NCBI GenBank assembly: GCA_003598175.1
Contig: QZKN01000172.1
Coordinates: 1 to 64,000 of the forward strand
Origin: Candidatus Omnitrophota bacterium
Lineage (GTDB): Bacteria > Hinthialibacterota > Hinthialibacteria > Hinthialibacterales > Hinthialibacteraceae
Length of the DNA stretch: 64,000 nucleotides
Direction of reading: 5' to 3'
Under the pieces are notes generated by a model, which did not search any database, was not told the origin of the DNA, and saw only the letters and a program-made list of their open reading frames with translations. A program made the translations under genes and the position numbers. This document shows positions 42,794 through 51,727 of the stretch, in pieces (the stretch's first letter is position 1; each line of letters begins with the position of its first letter).

Positions 42794-43219
42794 ATGAACA
42801 AATATCAAATTGTTATTGATACGAACGTACTCATCTCGGCGCTCCGATCATGTCGCGGCGCCTCCCATAAGCTTCTCACGCTTATCGATAGAGAACTGTT
42901 TGAAATCAATATCTCAATCCCGCTTATACTTGAATACGAAGATGTGGCCAAACGTTTAATTGAGGAAATCAATCTTTCAGAAAATGATATCGATGATATT
43001 TTGGATTACCTGTGTACGGTATCCAATCGGAGAAAAATATTTTATCTTTATCGTCCTTACTTGAGAGATGCAGATGATGATATGGTCCTGGAACTGGCCG
43101 TTGCCGCCAAGTGTGATTTTATTATTACACATAATATAAAACATTTTCAGGGAATCAGTCATTTGGGGATTCGCGCGCTGACTCCCAAAGAATTTCTTGA
43201 ATTATCAGGAGTAAAATAA
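42794..43219 (+). CDS. PIN-domain ribonuclease toxin
   Basis: 141-aa putative toxin of a type II toxin-antitoxin pair (PIN_3/COG1569 style). Acidic active-site residues are visible in VIDTNVLISAL, an internal LEYEDVAKRL, DADDDMVLELAV and FIITHN. The antitoxin follows with a 1-base overlap (TAATG), so the order is toxin first, unusual for vapBC but common in this PIN subgroup. Lower GC than its neighbours suggests acquisition. Confidence 0.88.
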   Translation: MNKYQIVIDTNVLISALRSCRGASHKLLTLIDRELFEINISIPLILEYEDVAKRLIEEINLSENDIDDILDYLCTVSNRRKIFYLYRPYLRDADDDMVLELAVAAKCDFIITHNIKHFQGISHLGIRALTPKEFLELSGVK

Positions 43220-43455
43220 TGAGTACAATAAGCCTTCGACTTCCCGAATCGTTGCATGAAACGGTGCGCCGACTCGCATCGAAAGAACAAATCTCGATCA
43301 ATCAATTTATCACGTTGGCGCTGGCTGAAAAAATATCGGCGCTTATGACCGAAGAGTATTTGAAAGAACGCGCCAAACGGGGCAATCGGAATAAATTCGA
43401 AAAGGCGATGGCAAAAGTGGCCGATATCCCACCCGAAGATAATGATCGGATATAA
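43219..43455 (+). CDS. Ribbon-helix-helix antitoxin
   Basis: 78 aa. STISLRLPESLHETVRRLA followed by ISINQFITLALAEKI is a ribbon-helix-helix DNA-binding domain of the HicB/Arc type. The C-terminal tail (RAKRGNRNKFEKAMAKVAD) would bind and neutralise the toxin. Such pairs usually repress their own promoter. A relic of the same tail lies upstream of the toxin gene. Confidence 0.87.
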   Translation: MSTISLRLPESLHETVRRLASKEQISINQFITLALAEKISALMTEEYLKERAKRGNRNKFEKAMAKVADIPPEDNDRI

Positions 43456-43501
43456 TTGGATTTCAAACAAATGCCATTATGTTGATAAAAGGATATTTTC
43501 G

Positions 43502-44404
43502 ATGAAACAATCTTATCTTCAAAACCATGATCAATCCTGTCACCCGTTTCTCATTGCCTTGATCGTTGTAATCGGGATGGCTGCGATTCCTGCCGCGTCG
43601 GTCGAAGGTCGGAATGAAATCATTTTTTCCGAAAATTTCGAAAGCGGCGCGCTCGATCAATGGGACGCCGATTCCGTCCTCGACGATCCGACGCGCTTAC
43701 GATTGACGAATGCGCCGGAATATGTATTTCGCGGCAACTACGCGGTTGAAATCACAGCGCAAATCGGCAAGGAAAAAGGCGCCAAACTGAACAAATGGTT
43801 CCTGCCGGGTTATGACCGGGTGTATGCGCGTTGGTATTGCAAATTTGCGGAGGATTTCGATCAGGGCAATCACATGCATTTCGTTCATCTGCTCGCCAAT
43901 CGCCAGGACAACCGCTGGTCGGCGTTCGGCAAGGCCGGAAAGAAACCCAACGGCGACGATTTCTATACCATCGGGCTGGAACCGTGGCGGGATTGGGGAC
44001 GCAACGCGCCTCCGGGAGAATGGATGTTCTACTCGTACCACATGGACATGCCCCTCGATCCGAAAATGAACGCCTATTACGGCGAAATGTACCGACCGGA
44101 CGAAAAACACATTCCGCAAAGGGGACGCTGGTATTGCATGGAAATGATGGTGAAAGCCAATACGCCAGGCGAGGCCGACGGCGAGCAAGCGTTTTGGATC
44201 GACGGCGAATTGATAGGCCGTTTCACCGGCATTCGCTGGCGCACGGACGCCGCCCTCAAAATCAACGATTTCTGGCTGCTGCTGTACGTCCACGACAGCC
44301 CCAAAATCAACCGCGTCTGGTTCGACGAAATCGTCATCAGCCAAAATTATATCGGCCCGCTGGAAAACGAGAGTGGAACCAATCTTCCGGCGATTGAAAA
44401 ATGA
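43502..44404 (+). CDS. Secreted concanavalin-A-fold protein, polysaccharide-lyase-like
   Basis: 300 aa with a hydrophobic N-terminal signal (FLIALIVVIGMAAIPAASVEG). The mature region starts with IFSENFESGALDQWDA, a common opening of jelly-roll proteins. GRWYCMEMMVKANTPGEADG followed by QAFWIDGELIGRFTG is the strand pattern of polysaccharide lyase/LamG-like enzymes (PL14-like), and a conserved final strand reads WFDEIVIS. Substrate and catalytic residues were not identified, so an enzymatic role is a guess; binding only is possible. Confidence 0.8.
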   Translation: MKQSYLQNHDQSCHPFLIALIVVIGMAAIPAASVEGRNEIIFSENFESGALDQWDADSVLDDPTRLRLTNAPEYVFRGNYAVEITAQIGKEKGAKLNKWFLPGYDRVYARWYCKFAEDFDQGNHMHFVHLLANRQDNRWSAFGKAGKKPNGDDFYTIGLEPWRDWGRNAPPGEWMFYSYHMDMPLDPKMNAYYGEMYRPDEKHIPQRGRWYCMEMMVKANTPGEADGEQAFWIDGELIGRFTGIRWRTDAALKINDFWLLLYVHDSPKINRVWFDEIVISQNYIGPLENESGTNLPAIEK

Positions 44405-44410
44405 TAGAAA

Positions 44411-44436
44411 TTGTGGTACGGACCTCCGGTCCGCAC
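44411..44436. repeat. Palindromic repeat copy (CGGACC-TCC-GGTCCG)
   Basis: TTGTGGTACGGACCTCCGGTCCGCAC lies between the lyase-like and radical SAM genes. The same palindrome recurs at 63961-63978 and, with changes, at 51624 and 56011. Confidence 0.65.
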
Positions 44437-44511
44437 TTTTTGAGAAATGCAGAGTGAGTGGAACGGAGTGAAACCACCATTTTCTTGTTTCATGAACCAT
44501 CAGACAATGCA

Positions 44512-45927
44512 ATGAACCATGTAGTTTTAATACGTCTGCAAAGTGAGAATACCGTAATCACTCCGCCGCTCGGCATCGGATATTTATTGAAAGCGCTACA
44601 TCGGATCGACGAAATCCGGCCCGTCTTCATCGATTGCCACCGCGATAAAATCGGCCACAACAATTTATTAAAGAAAATAGAATCCTTACATCCGCTTCTA
44701 ATCGGATTCCAGGTTTTCTCCATCGATTACAGTCACTTTAAATCTCTGGTTCCTCGTATTCGCGAAATGAGCCCGCAGGCGTGCATCATCGCCGGCGGTC
44801 CGCACATTTCCGGATTGCCGGAACGGACGCTGATCGACAATCCCGATCTCGATTTTGCCGTGAAAGGGGAAGGCGAGGAAACATTGCAACGACTGGCGCG
44901 CGGATTGTTGGACAATACACTTGCGGAAATTCTACATACAATTCCCAATCTGGTTTATCGCGACCGGGATCGAATCGTTTGCAATAAAACCCAGCTGATC
45001 GATGTGAATCGCTACGGTCCGCCGGCGTGGCAGGATCTCGAACCGGATAAATATCCCGCGATTCAGCACGGCACGTTTCACAAAAGCACCCGCGTCGTTC
45101 CCATTTTAACTTCGCGTGGGTGTCCCTACCCCTGCACCTACTGCGCGGGGCATCTGGTTACCGGTAAACTCATCCGTCGGCGCGATATCGGCGACGTCGT
45201 CGATGAAATCGAAACCCTGCAATCCACCTACGGTTTCGAAGAATTCATCATCGAGGATGAGAATTTCACATTTTATAAAGAGCACGTATTGCAATTTTCA
45301 AAAGAAATTGCAAGCCGAAACATCCAGTGCTATTTTTCATTCCCAAACGGCGTTCGTCTCGACCGCATGGATAAGGATATCGTTCTTGCATTGAAACAGA
45401 TGGGAACGTATCTGGTCGGCGTAGGAATCGAATCGGGATCACGAAACACATTGAAAGCGATCAAAAAAAATTGGGATTTGCAAATGGTTCAGGAAAAAAT
45501 CCATTTGTTGAAACAGCATGGTTTGATCGTATTTGGTTTTTTTATTTTGGGATTTCCCAACGAAACCCACGAGGATATCGAACAAACCATCGAGTTCGCG
45601 ATCCGTTCGGAACTCGACCGCGCCTATTTCGGCAATTTCATTCCACTGCCCGGCAGCGCCGATTTCAACCGCTTGATCCGCGACGGAGAATTACAATTGG
45701 AAGCGATTGATTGGAACACCTATACAACGTATTTCGGAAAAATCCCCTATCACCCGCCGGCCATTTCCGCGGCCGAATTGATGAATGCGGTACGCCGGGC
45801 GACATTGCGTTTTTACCTGCGGCCCAAAATATTATATAATTTTCTGCGACAAATCATGAAACCGGTCATGATGAAAAGTCTGTTGACGCGAGTAATGCGT
45901 CTTTTTTTACCGCGACGTGCAGCGTAG
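44512..45927 (+). CDS. B12-binding-domain radical SAM enzyme
   Basis: 471 aa from ATG 44512 (start uncertain; the frame extends to 44458). The N-terminal cobalamin-binding-like domain (about 1-140) has PPLGIGYLLKAL, LIGFQVFSIDY and IIAGGPHISGLPE. The radical SAM core has the [4Fe-4S] motif CPYPCTYCAG (about 210), then EEFIIEDENFTFY and VGIESGSRNTLKAIKK. Family members do methylations, ring contractions and lipid or antibiotic modifications. The substrate is not predictable here. It ends with a basic C-terminal tail. Confidence 0.9.
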   Translation: MNHVVLIRLQSENTVITPPLGIGYLLKALHRIDEIRPVFIDCHRDKIGHNNLLKKIESLHPLLIGFQVFSIDYSHFKSLVPRIREMSPQACIIAGGPHISGLPERTLIDNPDLDFAVKGEGEETLQRLARGLLDNTLAEILHTIPNLVYRDRDRIVCNKTQLIDVNRYGPPAWQDLEPDKYPAIQHGTFHKSTRVVPILTSRGCPYPCTYCAGHLVTGKLIRRRDIGDVVDEIETLQSTYGFEEFIIEDENFTFYKEHVLQFSKEIASRNIQCYFSFPNGVRLDRMDKDIVLALKQMGTYLVGVGIESGSRNTLKAIKKNWDLQMVQEKIHLLKQHGLIVFGFFILGFPNETHEDIEQTIEFAIRSELDRAYFGNFIPLPGSADFNRLIRDGELQLEAIDWNTYTTYFGKIPYHPPAISAAELMNAVRRATLRFYLRPKILYNFLRQIMKPVMMKSLLTRVMRLFLPRRAA

Positions 45928-45942
45928 CGAGGTTCAATTGCG

Positions 45943-46944
45943 TTAATCTTTTTTACCGATCAACAAACGCGACTGCGCAGTCAAATCCATGTGGGAATCA
46001 CAATGCAAACCGGCGGATTCGAGCCAACAGCGCGCCTCTTCCACCGTATGGCAATCCCCCTGGTCCGTGCTTACCAACATATTGACGGCAAACAGCGCTC
46101 CCCAGGCCGGACCGGTGCGGTCGGGATCGAGCAGAAAATCCTTGATGCACAACCGCCCGCCTTGAGCCAATGCGTTTGCGCATTTTGCGACCAATTCGGC
46201 GTTTTGTTCGTACGAGTAGATGTGGACAACGTTGGAAATGAGAATAAAATCGTATTCCCCGCCGATCGAATCCCGGAAAATATCGCCGGCTTTCGCGGTT
46301 ACTCGATCCGCCACGCCGGCCTGTTTGGCATTCTCCAATGCGACCGGTGTGGTTTTTTCATTATCAAAGATAACCGCGTGCAGGTCCGGATTTTGCCGGG
46401 CAAATTCAATCGCATATATGCCCGGTCCGCCGCCCACGTCCAGCAGGATTTTCACGTCGCTCAAATCCAGCAATTTTGCCAATTGCCCGGCGCTCGTCCG
46501 TCCGATATCCGCCATCGCTTGGGCAAATGTTTTCTCATTTCCGACCAGATTCGGATCGATCGCTTCGTCGGGAACCGGTTTTCCGCTTTTGACAGCGTCA
46601 TGCAGTTTTCCCCATCGCTCATAGAGTTTCGCGCCATGCCACAAAATACCATTCCGCGGATTCGGGGAATCGGGAAGAAGATATTCCAGCGCGAGCGGTG
46701 AATTGCGATAGGAATCCTCCTCCTTTTCGAGCAATGCCAGGGCTACGAGAGCGTCACACAAAATCCGCGTCGCACGTCGGTCCGTTTCCAGCAATTCCAC
46801 CAGGCGTTCCACACGCACCTTCCCTTTCCCGATTGCTGCAAATACACCCAACCGGTTTGCCGTCAATAGCACCTGACAGGCGCGATATCCTCCGGCGATT
46901 GCATCGATCGGATCTTGGAACGGATGTTTGCACTCATTCATCAT
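45943..46944 (-). CDS. SAM-dependent O-methyltransferase (HIOMT/COMT-like family 2)
   Basis: 333 aa, starting with AAAGGA six bases upstream. An N-terminal winged-helix dimerisation domain (about 10-100: LGVFAAIGKG, ATRILCDALVALALLEK) is followed by a Rossmann fold with the SAM motif LLDVGGGPGIYAIEFA and a late GGRLCIKDFLLD. This architecture is shared with caffeate and hydroxyneurosporene O-methyltransferases and BchU-type enzymes. The usual catalytic His region reads SNVVHIYSYE. Substrate unknown. Confidence 0.88.
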   Translation of the reverse strand: MMNECKHPFQDPIDAIAGGYRACQVLLTANRLGVFAAIGKGKVRVERLVELLETDRRATRILCDALVALALLEKEEDSYRNSPLALEYLLPDSPNPRNGILWHGAKLYERWGKLHDAVKSGKPVPDEAIDPNLVGNEKTFAQAMADIGRTSAGQLAKLLDLSDVKILLDVGGGPGIYAIEFARQNPDLHAVIFDNEKTTPVALENAKQAGVADRVTAKAGDIFRDSIGGEYDFILISNVVHIYSYEQNAELVAKCANALAQGGRLCIKDFLLDPDRTGPAWGALFAVNMLVSTDQGDCHTVEEARCWLESAGLHCDSHMDLTAQSRLLIGKKD

Positions 46945-46981
46945 GTAGTATCCTTTGTCGAAAAATCACGGTTATTGTCTT

Positions 46982-47851
46982 TTATCGAACAGCCTGAATT
47001 CTCGCCTCGATCTCTTCGCACAATTGTTCAAACAGATGGGATGGTTTGTATTGATATTTCGCTTGAAAAGTCGGGTACTCCTGCCAAATATCCATCGCAT
47101 CCGCAATGGCCGACATGTTGGGAATATAGGTGCGAAACGGTTTGGGCATGCGCGCATACTCACCGCTTTGCCGTTCTTCGTGCTCGATGATTTTCAGATG
47201 CGTGGAAACCTGCCTGCGCACCATCGTCCATAACGTTCCCAGGCATTGAATCCGCTTGAAACCGCGCAGCCGCAGCCGTTCGAGCAAATAGATCGATCCA
47301 CGCACGGACAACCGGTCCGGAATCGAGGGAATGATGAAATAATCCGCGCAGCCGAGAAAAAAAAGAACTTGAATCACGAACGTCGGCGGGCAATCGATCA
47401 AGGTATAATCGTAATGCCGGTTGCACCATTGCGCAAAATGATGCCGGACGCGATTGAGACGCCGAAGAAATTCGTCGTTGCTTTGAAATCCCCGCTTGGC
47501 CTTGGCCATGTTGGTCGAAAATTCGTCGATGCGATGGGAACAGGGAATACAATCGAGACGCTCTCGCACGTCGATGATATTCGAACCGCCGCGGGTAATA
47601 TATTCTTCGATGATTTCAGACTGAAATTCGTCGTTCAACATAAACGACAACAAATCATGAAGCGTTTGCCGATTCTTTTCCGCTGTTCCCAAACGCGGCT
47701 CGCCCAACATCAATTCACCGGCCATCGATTGATGATCGGCATCCACCATCAAAATCCGCTTGCCGCCGGCCGCAAAACATTCGGACACAGCGACCGTGTT
47801 GGTGGTTTTTGCGACGCCCCCTTTTAAATTCAAAAACATGATCAAAGGCAT
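46982..47851 (-). CDS. ParA/MinD-family ATPase
   Basis: 289 aa, with GAGGGG upstream of the start. Deviant Walker A (KGGVAKTTN) at the N-terminus, MVDADHQ (Walker A' Asp), and IDCPPTF (Walker B). These identify a SIMIBI partition-type ATPase. No parB follows, and the protein lacks a DNA-binding N-terminal extension, so its cargo is unclear. Its place near dnaA and the origin makes a chromosome- or pole-positioning role plausible. The central part (about 95-140) is longer and more basic than in Soj. Confidence 0.88.
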   Translation of the reverse strand: MPLIMFLNLKGGVAKTTNTVAVSECFAAGGKRILMVDADHQSMAGELMLGEPRLGTAEKNRQTLHDLLSFMLNDEFQSEIIEEYITRGGSNIIDVRERLDCIPCSHRIDEFSTNMAKAKRGFQSNDEFLRRLNRVRHHFAQWCNRHYDYTLIDCPPTFVIQVLFFLGCADYFIIPSIPDRLSVRGSIYLLERLRLRGFKRIQCLGTLWTMVRRQVSTHLKIIEHEERQSGEYARMPKPFRTYIPNMSAIADAMDIWQEYPTFQAKYQYKPSHLFEQLCEEIEARIQAVR

Positions 47852-47884
47852 TGCGGCATCCCCTCTGCAACCGTCAACACAGAT

Positions 47885-49117
47885 TTATTCGTCCAGAAGA
47901 TTCTTTTCCTGCACACGCCGTTCAATCGTTTCCAATTCTTCCTGTGTATTGAATCCCATTACGTCATTGTCATCCGGCATGGGCGAAGCGTGCACACGAA
48001 ATCGACATTCGTTCGTGTTCGAAGTCAAATAATGTGCGGCGTCCGTGAGATACAATTCATTCTGCGCATTGTTTGCTCGCAAATTCTCCACCGATTCATA
48101 CAACGCCGCCGCCTTGAACAAATACACGGACAGATTCACCAGCGAACATACATTTTCCACTTCTTCGCCGAGTAAATTCAAGTTATCCGCAATTTGAAAA
48201 CGCAAATCGGAGTCGGGAAAAGGCAACGGCGCATTTTTTTTCAAGACCCATTTCTGTTCGTGAAGTTGATTCCAAAACAGCTCGCCGAAGATTTTTCTCA
48301 ATTTTCCCGGTCGATTCCAACAGGCCAGCGCATGCGCTAAAAACGCATCGCAGGGAACGGGATCAACCTCCCACATACGAAAATCGTACAACAACCGCAT
48401 GAGAACGATATCCGGTTTTTCGAGGATGGCCCGCACTTGTCCGGTTTCATCCCGCATGACCCGTCCCGCGTCGGGCCATGCTGATTTGGAAGCGGCGGAC
48501 AACGTCAGATCCGCGCCGGATTGCGCATGATCCTGAAACAACTTTTCCAGCGCCCGCCGGCTCATGAACTTATCCCCCATCGCCACCAGCACATCTCCTG
48601 CATATCCTTGATATTTCAAATATCGCGCAGCCAGGCGCCCCGCATGGCCGGTTCCCGCCGGTTCTTCCTGGAATAGAAACGAAATGCGGAGTTGTTCTCC
48701 CCACAAACAATCGATGACCCGCTTGTACCCAATGCCCACGACCACGACAAACTCAGTAATTCCGAAATTGCGATACATTCGCACGGCCCGCAACAGCGCC
48801 GGAACTCCACAAATCGGACAGAGAACCTTCTGCCCTTCATTGCAAATCATGCGAGAGCCTTTTCCGCCGGCGAGAATCACCACAACCGGCTTTTCCGGAC
48901 TGGTGGATACGTTCGTTCGAGGCAGTGCGGATATGACATGAAATTGGTCAATCGGATCAACCGGCTCCTCCGGCAGGAGGCGCCATTCGTCTCGAGCGAT
49001 TGCGGTATTTTTCCGTTGGGAAAAGGAAAATCCCGGTGAATCCCGTAGTGTTTTCCAGAATTCGGGATACACCGTTTTTACAAACTCGAATTCCAACGTA
49101 TCTTCAAAAACGGCCAT
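47885..49117 (-). CDS. Sugar-phosphate nucleotidyltransferase (GlmU N-domain-like)
   Basis: 410 aa. An unusual N-terminal extension (about 1-75) precedes a nucleotidyltransferase core: VVILAGGKGSRM, QKVLCPICGVPAL, QEEPAGTGHA and MGDKF, which correspond to the signature, uridine-binding and metal Asp regions of GlmU/MobA-type enzymes. The C-terminal part (about 260-410) has no hexapeptide repeats, so the acetyltransferase half of GlmU is missing. It probably makes a UDP- or other NDP-sugar. 33 bases separate it from the ParA-like gene, suggesting an operon. Confidence 0.85.
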   Translation of the reverse strand: MAVFEDTLEFEFVKTVYPEFWKTLRDSPGFSFSQRKNTAIARDEWRLLPEEPVDPIDQFHVISALPRTNVSTSPEKPVVVILAGGKGSRMICNEGQKVLCPICGVPALLRAVRMYRNFGITEFVVVVGIGYKRVIDCLWGEQLRISFLFQEEPAGTGHAGRLAARYLKYQGYAGDVLVAMGDKFMSRRALEKLFQDHAQSGADLTLSAASKSAWPDAGRVMRDETGQVRAILEKPDIVLMRLLYDFRMWEVDPVPCDAFLAHALACWNRPGKLRKIFGELFWNQLHEQKWVLKKNAPLPFPDSDLRFQIADNLNLLGEEVENVCSLVNLSVYLFKAAALYESVENLRANNAQNELYLTDAAHYLTSNTNECRFRVHASPMPDDNDVMGFNTQEELETIERRVQEKNLLDE

Positions 49118-49248
49118 TGACTATGCAATCTCCTCACCAGTCGCGATATCACCCGCTTTTTCTTTCATTCATGATCGTGACCATCCGGCAATCCCGGTCG
49201 ATGGTATTACTATATCTCGAACCATCAGGATGCATACAGGTCCAAAAC

Positions 49249-49282
49249 AAAAAAAACCGCACCCACACGCAGGTGAGTGCGG
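49249..49282 (-). terminator. Rho-independent terminator of dnaA
   Basis: On the - strand CCGCACTCACCTGCGTGTGGGTGCGG folds into a GC-rich stem followed by a run of eight T. It lies 34 bases after the dnaA stop and would separate dnaA from the nucleotidyltransferase gene. Confidence 0.85.
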
Positions 49283-49315
49283 TACCCTGGGCCTTATACC
49301 CCGTAAAACGCTTGA

Positions 49316-50704
49316 TTACATGGAAAACGAATCGGACAAATCCTGCACGATCGAACGCAATTTCGAATCGCCTTCCATTTCCTTCTCGATTTTATTGCAG
49401 GCAAACAATACGGTGGTATGATCTTTATTGCCGAAAAACGTACCGATTTCCGGAAATGAGTGCCGCGTCAGCTTGCGGCTTAAATACATGGCGATTTGCC
49501 GTGGTCGGGCGATGGAGCGGGAACGATTTTTCCCGATAATGTCGGCCGGTTTGATGTTGAAATGTTCCGCCACTTTGCGTTGAATCTTTTCGATGGAAAT
49601 TTCCTTCCCGCCGCGATCGTAGATTTCTCCCAACACCTTGCCGGCGATTTCCAGGTCCAAATCTTCGTTGGTAAATTGAGCGTGCGCGGTGATTTTCGCC
49701 AACGCGCCTTCCAATTCCCGAATCGAACTGCGAATTTTACTGGCGATGAATTCCAGCACGTTATCCGGAATCGGCGGATCGACATGCTCACATTTTTGCC
49801 GTAAAATCGCCATGCGTAATTCGAAATCCGGCGGTACGATGTCCACGATCAATCCCCATTCGAAACGGGAACGCAGACGATCCTCGATGGTCGGAATATC
49901 TTTCGGTGGGCGATCGCTGGAGATAACGATCTGTTTTTGCTTGTTGTGCAAGGCGTTGAACGTGTGGAAAAATTCTTCCTGCGTGGATTCCTTGCCCGCC
50001 AGAAATTGGATGTCGTCGATCAGCAGCACGTCCACGTTGCGAAACGCCGCCTGAAAGGAAAGACGTTCGTTGCGCTTGATCGCATCGATGAAAATATTGA
50101 CGAATTGCTCCGCCGAAAGATACGCTACCTGTTTATTCGAATGAATGCTCGTTTTGATCGCATTGCCGATCGCCTGCAAAAGGTGGGTTTTCCCCAATCC
50201 CACACCGCCATAAATAAACAACGGATTGTAGGATTGCGCCGGCGCTTTCGCCACAGCTTCCGCCGCCGCGTGAGCCATTTTGTTGCATCCGCCGATGACG
50301 AAATTATCGAACGTATAACTCTCGTTGAGCGGTTCGTATTGCAATGGCTCGAACAATTGCATAATCGGTTTTTTGCCTGGATTCGTGATGACGCTGATCT
50401 CTTCAAAATCCGCTTTTTCATTCATGGGGCTTGTTAATCGTATCTCCACATCGATCTGCCGGTTCAACAACGATGAGAATATATTCGCCAGCAATCCACG
50501 ATAATTCTTTTCGACGTATTCCCGCCGATATCCGCTCGGAACGCCGAGGATTATCAGCTCTTCTCGATAATCCAAAACACATACATTTTCGAACCAGGCG
50601 TCAATTTCTTCCAGTGTAATACACCGTTTGAGTGCATCTTCCGCCTGACGCCAAAAAACACAGCTCTCTGCCTTTTCCAACGAAGAAGGCATCGTGACCA
50701 TCAT
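49316..50704 (-). CDS. dnaA: Chromosomal replication initiator DnaA
   Basis: 462 aa; GGAGG six bases before the start. N-terminal domain I (about 10-90), short linker, then the AAA+ module (about 130-350) with the start of the fold in YTFDNFVIGGCNKMAHAAA, Walker A GGVGLGKTH and Walker B LLIDDIQFLAGK. The C-terminal DNA-binding domain IV carries the DnaA signature ARPRQIAMYLSRKL followed by HTTVLFA. It binds the DnaA boxes in the adjacent gene-free region. Full length, no anomalies. Confidence 0.98.
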   Translation of the reverse strand: MMVTMPSSLEKAESCVFWRQAEDALKRCITLEEIDAWFENVCVLDYREELIILGVPSGYRREYVEKNYRGLLANIFSSLLNRQIDVEIRLTSPMNEKADFEEISVITNPGKKPIMQLFEPLQYEPLNESYTFDNFVIGGCNKMAHAAAEAVAKAPAQSYNPLFIYGGVGLGKTHLLQAIGNAIKTSIHSNKQVAYLSAEQFVNIFIDAIKRNERLSFQAAFRNVDVLLIDDIQFLAGKESTQEEFFHTFNALHNKQKQIVISSDRPPKDIPTIEDRLRSRFEWGLIVDIVPPDFELRMAILRQKCEHVDPPIPDNVLEFIASKIRSSIRELEGALAKITAHAQFTNEDLDLEIAGKVLGEIYDRGGKEISIEKIQRKVAEHFNIKPADIIGKNRSRSIARPRQIAMYLSRKLTRHSFPEIGTFFGNKDHTTVLFACNKIEKEMEGDSKLRSIVQDLSDSFSM

Positions 50705-51360
50705 TATCGTCCTCCAACTTGTTTTCTTGCAAACTCCATATCAGCGCACCGCTCTCAAATGTGGATTTTTCACTCGCGCCATTCGACAATATACCACACC
50801 TGCGCCGATCAACACCGCACATAGGCCTCCTGCATCGACAAATCCATACTCTTACTGTAGATAACCCCTCTATCCACAACCAATCAGAACAAACACAGGG
50901 AAGGAAAGTGCAATTATAATTGCAATATATAAAATCCCATTAAACTGTTTATTTGAAAATCCCGAATGAGAAAAAAGCGAACCGACTTTGCTTTAAACCA
51001 CATCACCCTACTTTATTTTGCCTGATACGTGGTCTTTTTTCTCGAAAAAACAACTTATCCACAACTAGTCCACAGGTTACTAACAGGTTGATTTCTTTTA
51101 TCTTACGATTCAACACGTCCCTATTTTTACATCGAATCCCCAACAAGGCAATACCCCTCTCCATTTTTTTCCACGATCCGAGTCCAAACCCAACTCTAAC
51201 CTTCCGAAAAAAGCATAGTTAGAGATGGAAAAAAAAATTTTAACTTTTTGTGTCGCTTCTCCTTTTCGCAAGAGAAATCGGCCAAATTAATGTTCTGAAA
51301 ATGAATAACTTATCGTAATACTCATGCGCATTTTAGCGCCGGACATATACCGATTTAAAA
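50705..51360. other. Probable chromosomal replication origin (oriC)
   Basis: Gene-free stretch directly upstream of dnaA with long A/T-rich runs (e.g. 51229-51246) and at least one perfect DnaA box (51055-51063). Weaker matches occur at 50870-50878 (CTATCCACA) and 51066-51074 (TAGTCCACA). The small ORFs of the track here look like chance. Origin function is inferred from position and boxes. Confidence 0.65.
51055..51063 (+). promoter_or_regulatory. Perfect DnaA box
   Basis: TTATCCACA, the consensus high-affinity DnaA-binding 9-mer, in the region upstream of dnaA. Confidence 0.75.
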
Positions 51361-51727
51361 ATGGAGCGGAATTTCCCGGCCCTATCCACGAAACAGCAAC
51401 CGGATCAATCATTCGGAGCCAGAACACAACTCGTTTTTATCGCGGAAATGGAATCATTTCTTGTTTTTCCAACTGCTCCCGTGCAAAATGACAGGTCGAA
51501 CAAGAATTTAACTCAAAATTCTTCGTCCCAACTCGATTATACTTCTCCGACAAGCTTGCACTACCATATTTTCATGTCAACCAACATGATCGATTGATCA
51601 CAACAAAGGGATGATTATACGTGGTGGTGCGGAACTCCGGTCTGCACCTGCGGGCAGGATGCTCGCGCTCCGGCATTTTCATAAAAAACCTGCGTGGGCT
51701 GTAAGCCCTTGCCGAAGGGATGAAACG
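51361..51727. other. Gene-free region between the origin and ygfZ
   Basis: The 78-codon ORF here (51361-51597) has no recognisable family and no ribosome-binding site. The right part carries palindromic repeats (51624-51682). Confidence 0.4.
51624..51682. repeat. Compound palindromic repeat upstream of ygfZ
   Basis: GTGGTGCGGAACTCCGGTCTGCAC is related to the CGGACC-TCC-GGTCCG palindrome. GCTCGCGCTCCGGCATTTTCAT is the inverse of the repeat at 8454-8472. Confidence 0.6.

Noticed and set aside
42576-42797. 73-aa ORF before the PIN toxin as a gene
   Set aside because: Only the short KKFEKAMA segment is meaningful; the rest lacks features, so it is reported as a relic.
51361-51597. 78-aa ORF near the origin
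   Set aside because: No ribosome-binding site, low-complexity composition and no family; treated as part of the gene-free region.
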